Below are positions 1 through 8,010 of a stretch of 64,000 bases of DNA, one piece after another (within the stretch, counting starts at the first letter, position 1; every line of letters starts with the position of its first letter). The translations under genes were made by a program, and so were the position numbers. Source of the DNA: Alphaproteobacteria bacterium (GTDB lineage: Bacteria; Pseudomonadota; Alphaproteobacteria; Micropepsales; Micropepsaceae); the NCBI GenBank assembly GCA_021325375.1, contig JAJPHG010000009.1:62001-126000 (forward strand), read 5' to 3'. A model generated the notes under the pieces. The model did no database searches and was not told where the DNA came from. It saw only the letters and a list, made by a program, of their open reading frames with translations.

Positions 1-270
1 TATTTCGCGGCGCTTTTGATGGTGCTCGCGCTTGTGGGTTTCGCAGGCCTCGCGGTGCGCCGCTTCGGCATGCCGGGTCTCGTCAAGCCGCAGGGCATGC
101 GCAGGCTCACCGTCGTCGAGACGTTGATGATCGGTCCGCGCCAGCGTCTCTATCTTCTTCGCCGCGACGGCGTCGAGCATCTGGTGCTCGCGGGCCCCGA
201 CGGCATGAGCGTCGTCGAGGCTGGCATCCAGCCGCCGCCGGAACCCGCGCTCGCGCAGGTGCCGGCATGA
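1..270 (+). CDS. fliO: FliO flagellar export apparatus protein, 5' truncated by window edge
   Basis: This is the C-terminal part of FliO, a small membrane protein that helps assemble the FliP/FliQ/FliR export gate. The frame is open from base 1, so the start probably lies upstream; a TTG at 16 would cut into the hydrophobic segment. The 89 visible residues give one transmembrane stretch (about residues 1-20), a basic junction, then the compact cytoplasmic FliO domain with the LTVVETLMIGPRQRLYLLRRDG pattern, in which VE, L-G-R-L and the basic patch are family features. The stop overlaps the fliP start by 4 bp, so the two genes are translationally coupled. The identification rests on this domain plus the fliP neighbour. 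Confidence 0.85.
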   Translation, partial: YFAALLMVLALVGFAGLAVRRFGMPGLVKPQGMRRLTVVETLMIGPRQRLYLLRRDGVEHLVLAGPDGMSVVEAGIQPPPEPALAQVPA

Positions 271-1043
271 GATCGCGTCTTCTGATCGCGGGACTCGTCC
301 TCATCGCGCTGGTCGTGCCCGAAGCCGCGTCGGCGGCGGCCGCCGCCGCGCCGGGGCCTGCGAGCGGGCTTTCCATCGACTTCAACGGCTCGGGCCTTTT
401 CACCGACCGCTTGATGCAGATCGTGGCGCTGATCACGGTGCTTTCCGTCGCGCCGTCGATCCTGATCATGATGACGAGCTTCGTGCGCATCGTCGTGGTT
501 TTGTCGCTGCTGCGCACCGCGATGGGATTGCAGCAGAGCCCGCCCAACAGCGTGATCGTCAGCCTGGCGCTGTTCCTCACCCTATTCGTGATGACGCCGG
601 CGCTGAAGGACGCCTACAACCAGGGCATCGTACCGCTTACCACCAACCAGATCACGACCGAGCAGGCCTTCGACCGCACCACCGCGCCGCTCAAGAAGTT
701 CATGGCCGCGCATGTGCGCGAGGCCGATCTGAAGCTGTTCATGGACATGAGCCACGCCAAGCCCGCCGCCTCGCCCGACCAGGTCGCGCTCACCACGCTC
801 GCGCCCGCCTTCATGCTGTCGGAGCTCAAGCGCGCCTTCGAGATCGGGTTCCTGATCTTCGTGCCCTTCCTCATCATCGACATGGCGGTGGCCTCGATCC
901 TGATGTCGATGGGCATGATGATGCTGCCGCCCGTGGTGATATCGCTGCCGTTCAAATTGATCTTCTTCGTCCTCGTCGACGGCTGGCGCCTGGTCGCGGG
1001 ATCGCTGGTGGAGAGTTACCTGCACTCGCCGCCGCCGACCTGA
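267..1043 (+). CDS. fliP: Flagellar type III secretion export gate protein FliP
   Basis: FliP is a core subunit of the FliPQR export gate, which passes rod, hook and filament proteins through the inner membrane. The 258 residues match the usual length. A cleavable signal sequence (about residues 1-23, ending in ASA) comes first, as in other FliP proteins. Transmembrane segments follow near residues 47-75 (LITVLSVAPSILIMMTSF) and 90-110. A periplasmic loop and two C-terminal helices around the EIGFLIFVPFLIIDMAVASIL region complete it; P, D and the M-rich GMMMLPP segment are FliP hallmarks. The ATGA overlap with fliO indicates one transcript. FliQ and FliR do not follow directly; the next gene is convergent. 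Confidence 0.96.
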   Translation: MRSRLLIAGLVLIALVVPEAASAAAAAAPGPASGLSIDFNGSGLFTDRLMQIVALITVLSVAPSILIMMTSFVRIVVVLSLLRTAMGLQQSPPNSVIVSLALFLTLFVMTPALKDAYNQGIVPLTTNQITTEQAFDRTTAPLKKFMAAHVREADLKLFMDMSHAKPAASPDQVALTTLAPAFMLSELKRAFEIGFLIFVPFLIIDMAVASILMSMGMMMLPPVVISLPFKLIFFVLVDGWRLVAGSLVESYLHSPPPT

Positions 1044-1051
1044 CGCGGCGA

Positions 1052-1825
1052 TCAGAAGCCTCGCGACGGATCGTCGTGACGCGTGCTCTGGCGATACAGG
1101 ACCCACAGGGCTCCGACCGGCACGGAGAGGGCGACGAGCCACGGCTGGTATTGGCTCGCCCGCAAGACGCTGACGCCGAGCAGTTGCAGGCTGAGCAGCG
1201 ACAGCGAATAATATCCGGTCGTCCAATTGAACGTGAACTTGAAGAAGCCGAGCAGGATGAAGATGGTCCATGCCCAGCGCCAGCGCATCGTCTTGCTGCG
1301 CCACAGCTTGATCAGGGCATAGATCATCAGAAGCGGGATCGCGACCGCCAGAAGCAGCACGACGTAGTGAAGCGGCCCCTTGCCGGCGAACGAAAAGCCA
1401 TTGCTGGCGACCAGGGCGTGCGGCAGCGGCTGGAAATAGGCGTTCTCGATGACGATCCTTCCGTTTTCCCGCGCGGTCTGGATCCGCACGCCGAGATCGC
1501 CGGGGCCGTCGAATTCATAGATCAGGTTGATCAAGACGCTCGTTTGCGATCCGCTTCCGGTGGATGTCTGAAACGTCTCGTTCCACGTCACGCTGATGTT
1601 CTTCAGCTTGCCCGGCGGATACAACGCGATCATTTTCGGGATCACCGCCTTGAGCGCGTCGTGATCCCCGCTCGAGGCGAACTCCTTCTCGATCTCGGCG
1701 GTGTTGTGCTGAGGGAAAAGGGAGACGAAATGCTTCGCGAATTCGATGTCCTCATGTGGCTCGACCGCGGAACAGGCGAGCAGGGGCATCAGCAGCGCAA
1801 GGATCGCGAGGATACGAAAATGCAA
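1052..1825 (-). CDS. Putative lipoprotein with C-terminal membrane domain, function unknown
   Basis: This 257-residue protein starts with a lipobox-type signal peptide (LLMPLLACSA, Cys about residue 18). A hydrophilic region follows (about 20-145) with no motif I recognise. Four or so hydrophobic segments come next, near residues 150-172, 183-200, 205-222 and 228-245. It ends in a charged tail. The soluble part may be periplasmic and the C-terminal half would anchor it in the inner membrane. It converges on fliP with 8 bp between the stops, and no functional partner is visible. I cannot name a family; it is supported by good coding character, a clear export signal and no overlap with a better gene. 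Confidence 0.6.
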   Translation of the reverse strand: MHFRILAILALLMPLLACSAVEPHEDIEFAKHFVSLFPQHNTAEIEKEFASSGDHDALKAVIPKMIALYPPGKLKNISVTWNETFQTSTGSGSQTSVLINLIYEFDGPGDLGVRIQTARENGRIVIENAYFQPLPHALVASNGFSFAGKGPLHYVVLLLAVAIPLLMIYALIKLWRSKTMRWRWAWTIFILLGFFKFTFNWTTGYYSLSLLSLQLLGVSVLRASQYQPWLVALSVPVGALWVLYRQSTRHDDPSRGF

Positions 1826-1849
1826 GCAAGCCCCCCTGATGGTTCTTCT

Positions 1850-2725
1850 CTATTCCGCGGCCTTCGCGGCCGCCGGCATGCGCGAGCGGTGATAGGGGCG
1901 GTCGCCCAGGATCGTCGCGCGGTGCATCACGCGGCGGTGGGGCAGGTAGTCGTTCACCGCGTAGTGCTGGGTGATGCGGTTGTCCCAGAAGGCGATCGAG
2001 TTCGGCTTCCAGCGCCAGCGCACCTGGAACTCCGGCTTCTGGATATGCGCGAAGAGCATGGCGAGCAGCGCGTCGCTCTCGTTGCGGCGCAGGCCCTTGA
2101 TGCGCGCGGTGAAGCCGTAATTGACGAACAGCCCGTCGGCGCCGGTCTCGGGATGGGTGCGGATGACGGGATGGACGACGGGCGGATGCTCTTCCACCGC
2201 CCTGGAATACTTCTGCTCGCCGGCGGCTTGCGCGACGGTGAGCTTGGCGGGGAAGCCGCGCGCGAAATCGTGCACCGCGTCCAGGCCTGCGAGGAAACCG
2301 CGCATCGGCGGCGACAGCGCCTCATAAGCCGCCTGCATGTTCGCCCAGCAGGTGTCACCGCCATCCTCTGGCAGGAGCTTGGCATAGAGGATGGCGCCCA
2401 AGGGCGGCGTCTCGATGAAGGTGACGTCGGTGTGCCAGGCGTCGTTGTCGGTCGGATTGTTCGCATGGTTGTCGAGCACGAACATCTCCGGCGCCTCCGG
2501 CACGCCGGGATAGAGCGGATGGGTGTGCAGCCCGCCGAAGCGCGCCGCGAAGTCGCGATGCTGCACGGCGGAAATATGCTGGTCTTCGAAGAAGACGACC
2601 TTGTGCTTGAGGAGCGCCGTGCGGATCTTGGCGATGTCCTCGTCGTCCAGCGTCTTGGACAGGTCGACGCCCTCGACGACCGCGCCGATGGTGGGCGTCA
2701 GGGTCCGCACCGTGATCTTGGCCAT
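1850..2725 (-). CDS. TauD/TfdA family Fe(II)/2-oxoglutarate-dependent dioxygenase
   Basis: Members of this family hydroxylate a substrate such as taurine, an alkylsulfonate or an aryloxyacetate, using iron and 2-oxoglutarate. The 291-residue protein shows the HxD part of the iron triad in WHTDVTF (about residues 110-116). The distal His lies in HRRVMHRATI near the C-terminus, and the Arg in the same stretch is the likely 2-oxoglutarate ligand. The N-terminal IGAVVEGVDLS segment and the WDNRITQHYAVNDY block are also typical of the family. I chose the start at 2725 because AAGGGAG lies 6 nt upstream; a longer frame to 2824 has poor content. No sulfonate transporter is adjacent, so the substrate is unknown. 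Confidence 0.88.
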   Translation of the reverse strand: MAKITVRTLTPTIGAVVEGVDLSKTLDDEDIAKIRTALLKHKVVFFEDQHISAVQHRDFAARFGGLHTHPLYPGVPEAPEMFVLDNHANNPTDNDAWHTDVTFIETPPLGAILYAKLLPEDGGDTCWANMQAAYEALSPPMRGFLAGLDAVHDFARGFPAKLTVAQAAGEQKYSRAVEEHPPVVHPVIRTHPETGADGLFVNYGFTARIKGLRRNESDALLAMLFAHIQKPEFQVRWRWKPNSIAFWDNRITQHYAVNDYLPHRRVMHRATILGDRPYHRSRMPAAAKAAE

Positions 2726-3017
2726 GAGTCGCTCCCTTGACTGGCATTCAAGCCGATTGCCGCGTCGCGGGCTAGCGCAAGAGGTCGAATCGGCATGCTG
2801 CACTGCACCCGAAAGACGGGGCATAGTGCGCCTTTCTTGCCTTTCAAGCTTTGCGCAGGGGGGTATGCGCGGCGCGCTCGGTTCTCAGTCCATTGAAAAG
2901 TAACGACATTTTTACCGGCCCAGCCCCTGACCCGAAAAATTTTCGCATCACAGCCCTTGGCAGACTGCCTTCCTGATCATATTGTTCTGAACAAGAAACG
3001 TTGAAGGATTTATTCAC

Positions 3018-3368
3018 ATGACCAACCTCCGCTCCCTCATGATCGCCTCCGCCGCCCTCGCGTTGAGCGCGGTTTCCGCCCAGGCCGACGGCACCGCCGG
3101 CGCCTATAAGCTCGCCATCGGCGCCAAGACCACCTGCGCCGTGAACCTCGCGGCCGACGGCTCGGCCGCTTACACCGGCGACTGCGCGCAGGGCTCCGAC
3201 GTCGCCCGCTGGCAGGCCAAGTTCAACGGCGTCGAGCTGAAGACGGCCCGCGGCGAGACCGTTGCCATCCTCAAGGGCAAGGACGGCACCTACACCGGCA
3301 CGCGCTTCTCGGACGGCAGCGCGTTGACGCTCAGCGCCGACGGCGCTGCGGTGGCCAGCACGCACTGA
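3018..3368 (+). CDS. AprI/Inh-like periplasmic metalloprotease inhibitor domain protein
   Basis: This is a 116-residue exported protein. A signal peptide (about residues 1-22, ending in SAQA) precedes a single small beta-barrel-like domain. The layout resembles the AprI/Inh family, which inhibits serralysin-type zinc proteases: AGAYKLAIG start, two cysteines (C40 and C56) able to form the family disulfide, a W near residue 65, then DGTYTG and a LTLS ending. Known members protect the periplasm from a secreted protease. No serralysin gene or type I exporter is present in this window, so the partner is unknown. The gene is monocistronic and followed by a strong terminator. The family call is made from pattern memory. 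Confidence 0.6.
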   Translation: MTNLRSLMIASAALALSAVSAQADGTAGAYKLAIGAKTTCAVNLAADGSAAYTGDCAQGSDVARWQAKFNGVELKTARGETVAILKGKDGTYTGTRFSDGSALTLSADGAAVASTH

Positions 3369-3392
3369 TCCTCAATTTTCGGTAATACGGGA

Positions 3393-3424
3393 AAGGGCCG
3401 CGCTTTCGGGCGCGGCCCTTTTCG
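3393..3424 (+). terminator. Rho-independent terminator after the AprI-like gene
   Basis: An 11-bp perfect GC-rich stem (3393-3403 pairs with 3410-3420) with a 6-nt loop is followed by TTTTCG. It lies 25 bp after the stop at 3368 and before the CDF gene at 3451. Confidence 0.85.
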
Positions 3425-3450
3425 TTTCGCGTGGTAGATTTACGCGAGCG

Positions 3451-4413
3451 ATGAGCGACCAAGCGCACGATCACACCTGGACGCATGACCACGTCTATCT
3501 GGGCGCGGGTCACGGACATGCCGAACGGCGCACGCGCATCGCCGCTGCCCTTACCGCCGTCTTCATGGCGGTCGAGATCACGGCGGGATTCCTGTTCGGC
3601 TCCATGGCGCTGCTCGCGGACGGCGTGCACATGGCGACCCATGTGGGCGCCTTGGGGCTCGCGGCCGGCGCCTATTTCCTGGCGCGGCGGCATGCGCAGA
3701 ACACGCGCTTCACCTTCGGCTCGGGCAAGTTCGGCGATCTCGCCGCTTTCGCGAGTGCCGTCGCGCTCACGATCCTGGCCGTCGGCGTCGTAGCAGAGTC
3801 GATCGAGCGCCTCTTCGATCCGGTGACGGTGCGCTACGGCGAGGCGTTGCCCATCGCGGCGATCGGCCTCGCGGTCAACATCATCAGCGCGCTGATCCTG
3901 CAGACGCCGCACAGTCACGGCCATGATCATGGGCATGGCCATGACGGACACGCCGGACACGACCATCATCATCAAGACCATAATCTGCGCGCGGCCTACG
4001 TGCATGTGCTGGCCGACGCGGCGACGTCGCTGCTGGCGATCCTGGCGCTCGGCGCGGGCTGGCTTTGGGGTGTGTGGTATCTCGATCCGATCGTCGGCAT
4101 CGTCGGCGCCTTCGTGATCGCGTCCTGGGCCTACGGCCTGATCCGCGCCAGCGGGCTGGTGCTGCTCGACGCCGAGGACGACCCCGAGCTTGCGCGCGAG
4201 ATCCGCACCATGATCGAGACCGGCATGAACGCGCGCGTCGCCGACCTGCATCTGTGGCGGCTCGGCCCCGGCCATCGCGGATTGATCGTCTCGCTGGTCT
4301 GTCCCGACCAGATGACGGTCGAGCGCATCCGCGCCGCCCTGCGCGCGCGCTATTCCGATCTCAGCCACGTGACGGTCGAGATCGCCGTCTGCGCCGATTG
4401 CGGGACGCCTTAA
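3451..4413 (+). CDS. dmeF: Cation diffusion facilitator, DmeF-like Co/Ni (or Zn) efflux protein
   Basis: This 320-residue inner-membrane antiporter would export divalent metal ions. It has a His-rich N-terminus (HDHTWTHDHVYLG), six predicted transmembrane helices and a His-rich cytoplasmic loop at about residues 152-172. The paired metal-site motifs are visible: ADGVHMATH in helix 2 and HVLADAATS in helix 5. A cytoplasmic C-terminal domain ends in CADCG. The N-terminal WTHDHVYLG and the loop composition fit the DmeF branch (cobalt and nickel) better than ZitB or FieF. DmeF genes often follow a dmeR regulator; none is present here. The 3' end overlaps the opposing gene at 4410 by 4 bp. The metal is inferred from subfamily resemblance. 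Confidence 0.85.
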   Translation: MSDQAHDHTWTHDHVYLGAGHGHAERRTRIAAALTAVFMAVEITAGFLFGSMALLADGVHMATHVGALGLAAGAYFLARRHAQNTRFTFGSGKFGDLAAFASAVALTILAVGVVAESIERLFDPVTVRYGEALPIAAIGLAVNIISALILQTPHSHGHDHGHGHDGHAGHDHHHQDHNLRAAYVHVLADAATSLLAILALGAGWLWGVWYLDPIVGIVGAFVIASWAYGLIRASGLVLLDAEDDPELAREIRTMIETGMNARVADLHLWRLGPGHRGLIVSLVCPDQMTVERIRAALRARYSDLSHVTVEIAVCADCGTP

Positions 4414-4895
4414 GCGCGTTTGCGCAAAAGCTCCTCGCCGGCGGCGATATAGCCGAGCCCGAACAGCACGAAGGCCACCATCGCGACCGGCTTGAAGGCG
4501 AGCGCGGCAATTCCGCCGGTCAAGCAAAGCAGCCAGAGGATCGGCGCAAGCAACGGCTTGTCGCGGCGCCACAAGGCGGCCGCGCTCATCACTGCAAGGC
4601 CCGCCGCAAGCAGCGTGGCGCCCGTTTGATAAGTGTCGGCGCCAAGCAGACCGGCGCTGCGGATCAGCAGGATCGCGCTCGCCGCCGTCACGAAGCCGAT
4701 CAGGCCGATGCCCCCAAGCCTGTCCGCGCGCGGCACGTACCAGCCCATGAGACCGAGCATGAGAAGGACGTCGATCAGGAAATAGAACCAGGCGAGCGTC
4801 TGCGGCGCGAAGGCGCCGGTCGTGAATATCGCGATGATGCGCAGTGCGCCTCCCGTCAGCGCCGCGACGCCGGCCGCGAGCATGAATGGCCGCAT
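4410..4895 (-). CDS. Small multi-pass membrane protein in the Rieske operon
   Basis: The 161-residue protein is almost wholly hydrophobic, with five or six predicted helices and a short basic tail (LRKRA). I know no named family. Its ATG overlaps the stop of the Rieske gene upstream (ATGA at 4893-4896), so the two are very likely translationally coupled. A longer frame reaching 5237 only reads the Rieske gene out of frame. The coupling suggests the membrane protein may anchor or serve the Rieske protein, for instance in electron transfer, but nothing in its sequence proves that. No haem-binding His pair is obvious. Confidence 0.7.
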   Translation of the reverse strand: MRPFMLAAGVAALTGGALRIIAIFTTGAFAPQTLAWFYFLIDVLLMLGLMGWYVPRADRLGGIGLIGFVTAASAILLIRSAGLLGADTYQTGATLLAAGLAVMSAAALWRRDKPLLAPILWLLCLTGGIAALAFKPVAMVAFVLFGLGYIAAGEELLRKRA

Positions 4896-6466
4896 CACTG
4901 CTCCTTCGCGATGAAGTCGCGCGCTTGGGCCGCCGTGCGCAGGCCGTGATGGCGCTTCTGCGGCGTGTGCAGCCAGCGGTTCATCGCCGCGCACATCTCG
5001 GCCCTCCAGGGCGCGTCGGGCGCGGCTTCGATCTCGTTCTCCAGCGCGAACAGCATCTTCAGGCGATGGCAGGCGATGATCGGCTCGACGATGCCGTGGT
5101 CGTAGAGCGTGGCCATTTCGGAGGCGATGAAAGCCTTGGCATCGTCGACCCGCCAGCCTGCGATGTCTTGCGCGGCGTCGACATAACCGCGGTTGCGCCC
5201 GACGAACAGCGCCATCTGCAGCAGCGCGCGCGGCCAAAGCTGCGGTCGCTCCTCGCAGATGCGGCGCGCGGCGTTGGCGAAGGTGAGCGCATGGGTGAAA
5301 TCGAGCCAGCTCACATTGTCGGCGATGGCGTTGTCCGTTGCGCGGTCGAAAGCGAGATCGAAGCGGACGAGGTTCCAGGCCGCCGCACCCAAGAGCGCGT
5401 CATAGACCTCGCGCGGCGGACGGTGGCTTGAGGCGAGCGTTCGCTTGAGCGCGCTGTCGATGGTCAGGCCGATGAAGTCCTTCGCGGATGCGGGTTCACG
5501 GCCCGTCCCGTCCCAGGCCGCGAGCGCTTTCGCGTGGAAGCGGAATTCCGGCAGCCGCTCCTCGCGCGTCGCCTGCACCTGCTGGCGCACCAGCGCCAGC
5601 AGCACTGGCTCTTTCGCGTCGTCGCCCAGGCGCTCGATGAGCTGCCCCGCTTTAAGCGTATAGATCGCGCTGTGCCCGAAATCGGCATAGTGCGCCAGCG
5701 CCGCCTCGCCGATCACCGGGCGCAACGCGGCGTAGGAAATGTTCTCGGCGATGGCGCCGCGCATATGCGCGATCGCGGCCTTCTCGTCCTCGGCCTCCAT
5801 TGCGGCGAGGAAGGCATCCGCGTCCCAATGCGCGATGTCCTGCGCATAGGGGAATTCGCCCGCGCCCTGCGTGTCCCAGGCCAGATGCGCGAGCGGTTCG
5901 AGCATCGCGGCCAGGCGCTTGTCCGCGTCCGGCGCGCGCTGCGCAAGCGCGAGCCAGTCCGCCGCCGCGGCATGGGCATGGGTCATGCCGGTCTCGAGCC
6001 GGCTGCCGCGCACATTGAGCGCGTGGCCGAGCGCGATCCGCGCGTCGAAGCCTGCGCGCTCGAGCCGCGCCACCTCGCGCGCCATGCGCGGCATGTCGTT
6101 GTCCTCGAGCGCCTTGTCGAGGCCTTCGAGCGCGCGGCGTTTCTGGGCGTCGGCGGGCGGGTCGGCAAGATCGAGGAAAATCTCCCCATCGCGCAGCGCG
6201 ACGGGATAGGTGCGCACGGGATCGCGGCCGATCAGCGCCGCGCCGCTGCGAAGATCGAATTTCCAGTTGTGCCAGTTGCAGGTCAGCACGCAGTCCGGCC
6301 CGAGCGTGCCTTCGCTCAACGGATAGCCCTCATGCGGACAGCGGTTGGCGATAGCGAAGATGCGCTCGCCCGCCGCGATCAGGAGGATCTGCTTGCCGCC
6401 GCTGCGCACGACCTTGCGTCCGCGTGCCTTCAACTCGTCTGCTTTGGCTCCGGTCGCGACCAGCAT
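4895..6466 (-). CDS. Rieske [2Fe-2S] domain protein with long uncharacterised C-terminal region
   Basis: This 523-residue protein has an N-terminal Rieske ferredoxin-like domain (about residues 1-105). The cluster ligands are visible: C43 and H45 in CPHEGYPLSEG, and C63 and H66 in CNWHNW. The remaining 420 residues are alpha-helical, rich in Ala and Leu, with several His (for example GMTHAHAAAADW, YADFGHSAIYTL, IACHRLKMLF), and match no domain I recognise. Unlike ring-hydroxylating oxygenases, no mononuclear-iron facial triad of the usual spacing is evident. The start at 6466 has AGAGAG 7 nt upstream. It diverges from the Cys-rich SufR-like regulator at 6552, so the regulator probably controls this operon. 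Confidence 0.85.
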   Translation of the reverse strand: MLVATGAKADELKARGRKVVRSGGKQILLIAAGERIFAIANRCPHEGYPLSEGTLGPDCVLTCNWHNWKFDLRSGAALIGRDPVRTYPVALRDGEIFLDLADPPADAQKRRALEGLDKALEDNDMPRMAREVARLERAGFDARIALGHALNVRGSRLETGMTHAHAAAADWLALAQRAPDADKRLAAMLEPLAHLAWDTQGAGEFPYAQDIAHWDADAFLAAMEAEDEKAAIAHMRGAIAENISYAALRPVIGEAALAHYADFGHSAIYTLKAGQLIERLGDDAKEPVLLALVRQQVQATREERLPEFRFHAKALAAWDGTGREPASAKDFIGLTIDSALKRTLASSHRPPREVYDALLGAAAWNLVRFDLAFDRATDNAIADNVSWLDFTHALTFANAARRICEERPQLWPRALLQMALFVGRNRGYVDAAQDIAGWRVDDAKAFIASEMATLYDHGIVEPIIACHRLKMLFALENEIEAAPDAPWRAEMCAAMNRWLHTPQKRHHGLRTAAQARDFIAKEQ

Positions 6467-6551
6467 GGCGCACTCTCTTTTAGAAAGTATCGGCTTTATA
6501 AATTAGACCGGCCGCTTGATTTTCGCAAGGTCGGGCTTTAGAAAATCCGGG
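6467..6551. promoter_or_regulatory. Divergent promoter region with candidate operators
   Basis: This 85-bp AT-rich gap separates the Rieske operon and the SufR-like regulator. A perfect 7-bp inverted repeat, GATTTTC (6518-6524) and GAAAATC (6541-6547), sits just before the regulator start. CTTT-TAG-AAAG at about 6476-6486 lies near the Rieske start. Either could be the regulator's binding site. This is inference from position and symmetry only. Confidence 0.4.
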
Positions 6552-7181
6552 ATGCCGCGAAACGCCTCGGGCCGCCAGGCCGTTCTCGATCTCGTGCAGC
6601 GCGACGGTCCGGTCTCGGCCGACGCGCTGGCGGGCAAGCTCGGCCTCACCACCATGGCGGTGCGCCAGCATCTGTCCGCGCTGGAAGGCGAGAAGCTCGT
6701 GGAATTCGAAGAAGAGGCGCGCCCGCGCGGCCGCCCGGTGAAGCTGTGGCGCACGATGCCTAAGGCCGCGGGCCGCTTCGCCGATTCCCATTCCGCGCTC
6801 GCCGTCGATCTCATCGCCCAGATGAAGAAGGCGTTCGGCGAGACCGGCATGGACCGCATCCTCAAGCTGCGCACCGCCGAGCAGGAACGGATCTACCGCG
6901 CCTCGACCGGGGGCGCGCGCACGCTGAAGGCCAGGCTCGACAAGCTCGCGAAGGTCCGCTCCGCCGAGGGCTACATGGCCGAGGTCCGGCGCGACGGCGA
7001 GGGTTTCCTCTTCATCGAGAACCATTGCCCGATCTGCGCCGCCGCGCGCCTGTGCAGCGGGCTTTGCCGCGAGGAGCTTTCGCTCTTCAAGCGCGTGCTC
7101 GGACCCGAAGTCGACGTCGAGCGCACCAGCCACATCCTCGCGGGCGCGGGCCGTTGCGCCTATCGTGTGCGCGGGCCCTGA
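6552..7181 (+). CDS. SufR-like iron-sulfur-sensing winged-helix transcriptional regulator
   Basis: This 209-residue regulator has an N-terminal winged helix (about residues 8-65; TTMAVRQHLSALEGEKLVEF is the recognition segment, followed by the PRGRPVKLW wing). Its C-terminal sensor domain is Cys-rich: C159, C162, C168, C172 and C202 in NHCPIC..LCSGLC..GRC. SufR-type repressors of this family bind an Fe-S cluster through such cysteines and derepress target genes when it is lost. I chose the ATG at 6552 over the TTG at 6516 because the HTH begins directly after it and the earlier start would bury the inverted repeat in coding sequence. Divergence from a Rieske-protein operon fits an Fe-S, oxygen or redox sensor. 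Confidence 0.8.
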   Translation: MPRNASGRQAVLDLVQRDGPVSADALAGKLGLTTMAVRQHLSALEGEKLVEFEEEARPRGRPVKLWRTMPKAAGRFADSHSALAVDLIAQMKKAFGETGMDRILKLRTAEQERIYRASTGGARTLKARLDKLAKVRSAEGYMAEVRRDGEGFLFIENHCPICAAARLCSGLCREELSLFKRVLGPEVDVERTSHILAGAGRCAYRVRGP

Positions 7182-7214
7182 AAACGCAAAGGCCGCCTTC
7201 GCGGGCGGCCCTTG
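7182..7214. terminator. Bidirectional terminator between the SufR-like gene and rpsU
   Basis: GGCCGCC (7191-7197) pairs with GGCGGCC (7204-7210). AAAACGCAAA lies on the left and CTT on the right. In the minus direction the stem is followed by TTTGCGTTTT, so it most clearly ends rpsU, and it can also end the regulator gene. Confidence 0.7.
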
Positions 7215-7239
7215 GCGGCATTCGAATGTCCTTGCGATC

Positions 7240-7452
7240 CTACTTCGGCAACAGGCCTTCGCGCTGGGCGCGCTTGCGCTGCAGCTTGCGATAGCGCCGG
7301 ATCGCCTCGGCGCGTTCGCGCGCGCGCTTCTCGCTCGGCTTTTCGTAGTGGCCCCTGAGCTTCATCTCGCGGAAGATGCCTTCGCGCTGCATCTTCTTCT
7401 TCAGCGCCTTCAGCGCCTGATCGATGTTGTTGTCGCGAACGATGATCTGCAA
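7240..7452 (-). CDS. rpsU: Small ribosomal subunit protein bS21
   Basis: bS21 is a basic 30S protein near the anti-Shine-Dalgarno region that assists initiation. The 70-residue product starts [20 protein letters not shown], contains the [24 protein letters not shown] block and ends in a Lys/Arg-rich tail, all typical of alphaproteobacterial bS21. A frame extending to 7471 only adds a few residues with no support. In many alphaproteobacteria rpsU lies divergent from the COQ9 family gene; here COQ9 is at 9247 on the plus strand with three genes in between. A terminator follows at 7182-7214. Confidence 0.96.
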   Translation of the reverse strand: MQIIVRDNNIDQALKALKKKMQREGIFREMKLRGHYEKPSEKRARERAEAIRRYRKLQRKRAQREGLLPK

Positions 7453-7520
7453 AGGCTGGCTCCTGGTGCATTTTCCGATAAGGCGCGGGTAGATATCAGA
7501 AGGGTTCTGGACTGTCCACC

Positions 7521-8003
7521 ATGGCCGGAAAAGAGAGCGGCGGGCTGATTGCCGGCCTGGAGATGGTCCCGGCCGAACCCGGGTTCCTCAAGGACCTGCT
7601 GGAAGACCAGCACCTTAGCGGCTTCCTGCGGGCCGCCGCCGAGCAGACTTTGACCCATCAGGCCCGGACCGGCGCCCCGGCGCCCTGGACCGGCTATTTC
7701 GCCCGAAACGGGCCGGAATGGGTGGGTATCTGCGCTTTCGTCGACCGGCCGCGCGGCGGTGCGGTCGAGATCGCCTACGGCACCGCGCCGGGCTTCGAGG
7801 GCCGCGGGATCGCCACCGCCATGGCCGGCTGGCTGGTCGCGCGGGCGTTCCGGGAGGACGAGGTTGCGGCGGTCACGGCCAACACCGCGCCGGAGCCCAA
7901 CGCCTCCACGCGCATCCTTCAGAGGCTGGGCTTCAGGCGCGACGGCGTGATCCAGGACGCGCAGATCGGCGAGGCTTGGCATTGGCGCAAGCCGCGGGAA
8001 TAG
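7521..8003 (+). CDS. GNAT family N-acetyltransferase
   Basis: This 160-residue acyltransferase fits the RimJ/RimL-like GNAT layout. Acetyl-CoA is bound at the GRGIATAM pyrophosphate loop (about residues 94-101), after the strand [12 protein letters not shown]. The final helix and strand carry [16 protein letters not shown], the usual ASxxxLxxxGF motif. The acceptor is unknown and could be a ribosomal protein N-terminus or a small molecule. It diverges from rpsU and runs with def, which starts 7 bp after its stop, so the two are probably co-transcribed. Confidence 0.87.
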   Translation: MAGKESGGLIAGLEMVPAEPGFLKDLLEDQHLSGFLRAAAEQTLTHQARTGAPAPWTGYFARNGPEWVGICAFVDRPRGGAVEIAYGTAPGFEGRGIATAMAGWLVARAFREDEVAAVTANTAPEPNASTRILQRLGFRRDGVIQDAQIGEAWHWRKPRE

Positions 8004-8010
8004 TGTCGCC

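Noticed and set aside
107..2740. Long frames on the opposite strand of fliO/fliP, the lipoprotein and the dioxygenase gene (up to 554 residues)
   Set aside because: They are Arg/His/Asp-rich translations of GC-rich genes read in a shadow frame, with no family motif or ribosome binding site.
1850..2824. Longer start of the dioxygenase at 2824
   Set aside because: The extra 33 residues lack family similarity, and AAGGGAG lies 6 nt before the ATG at 2725.
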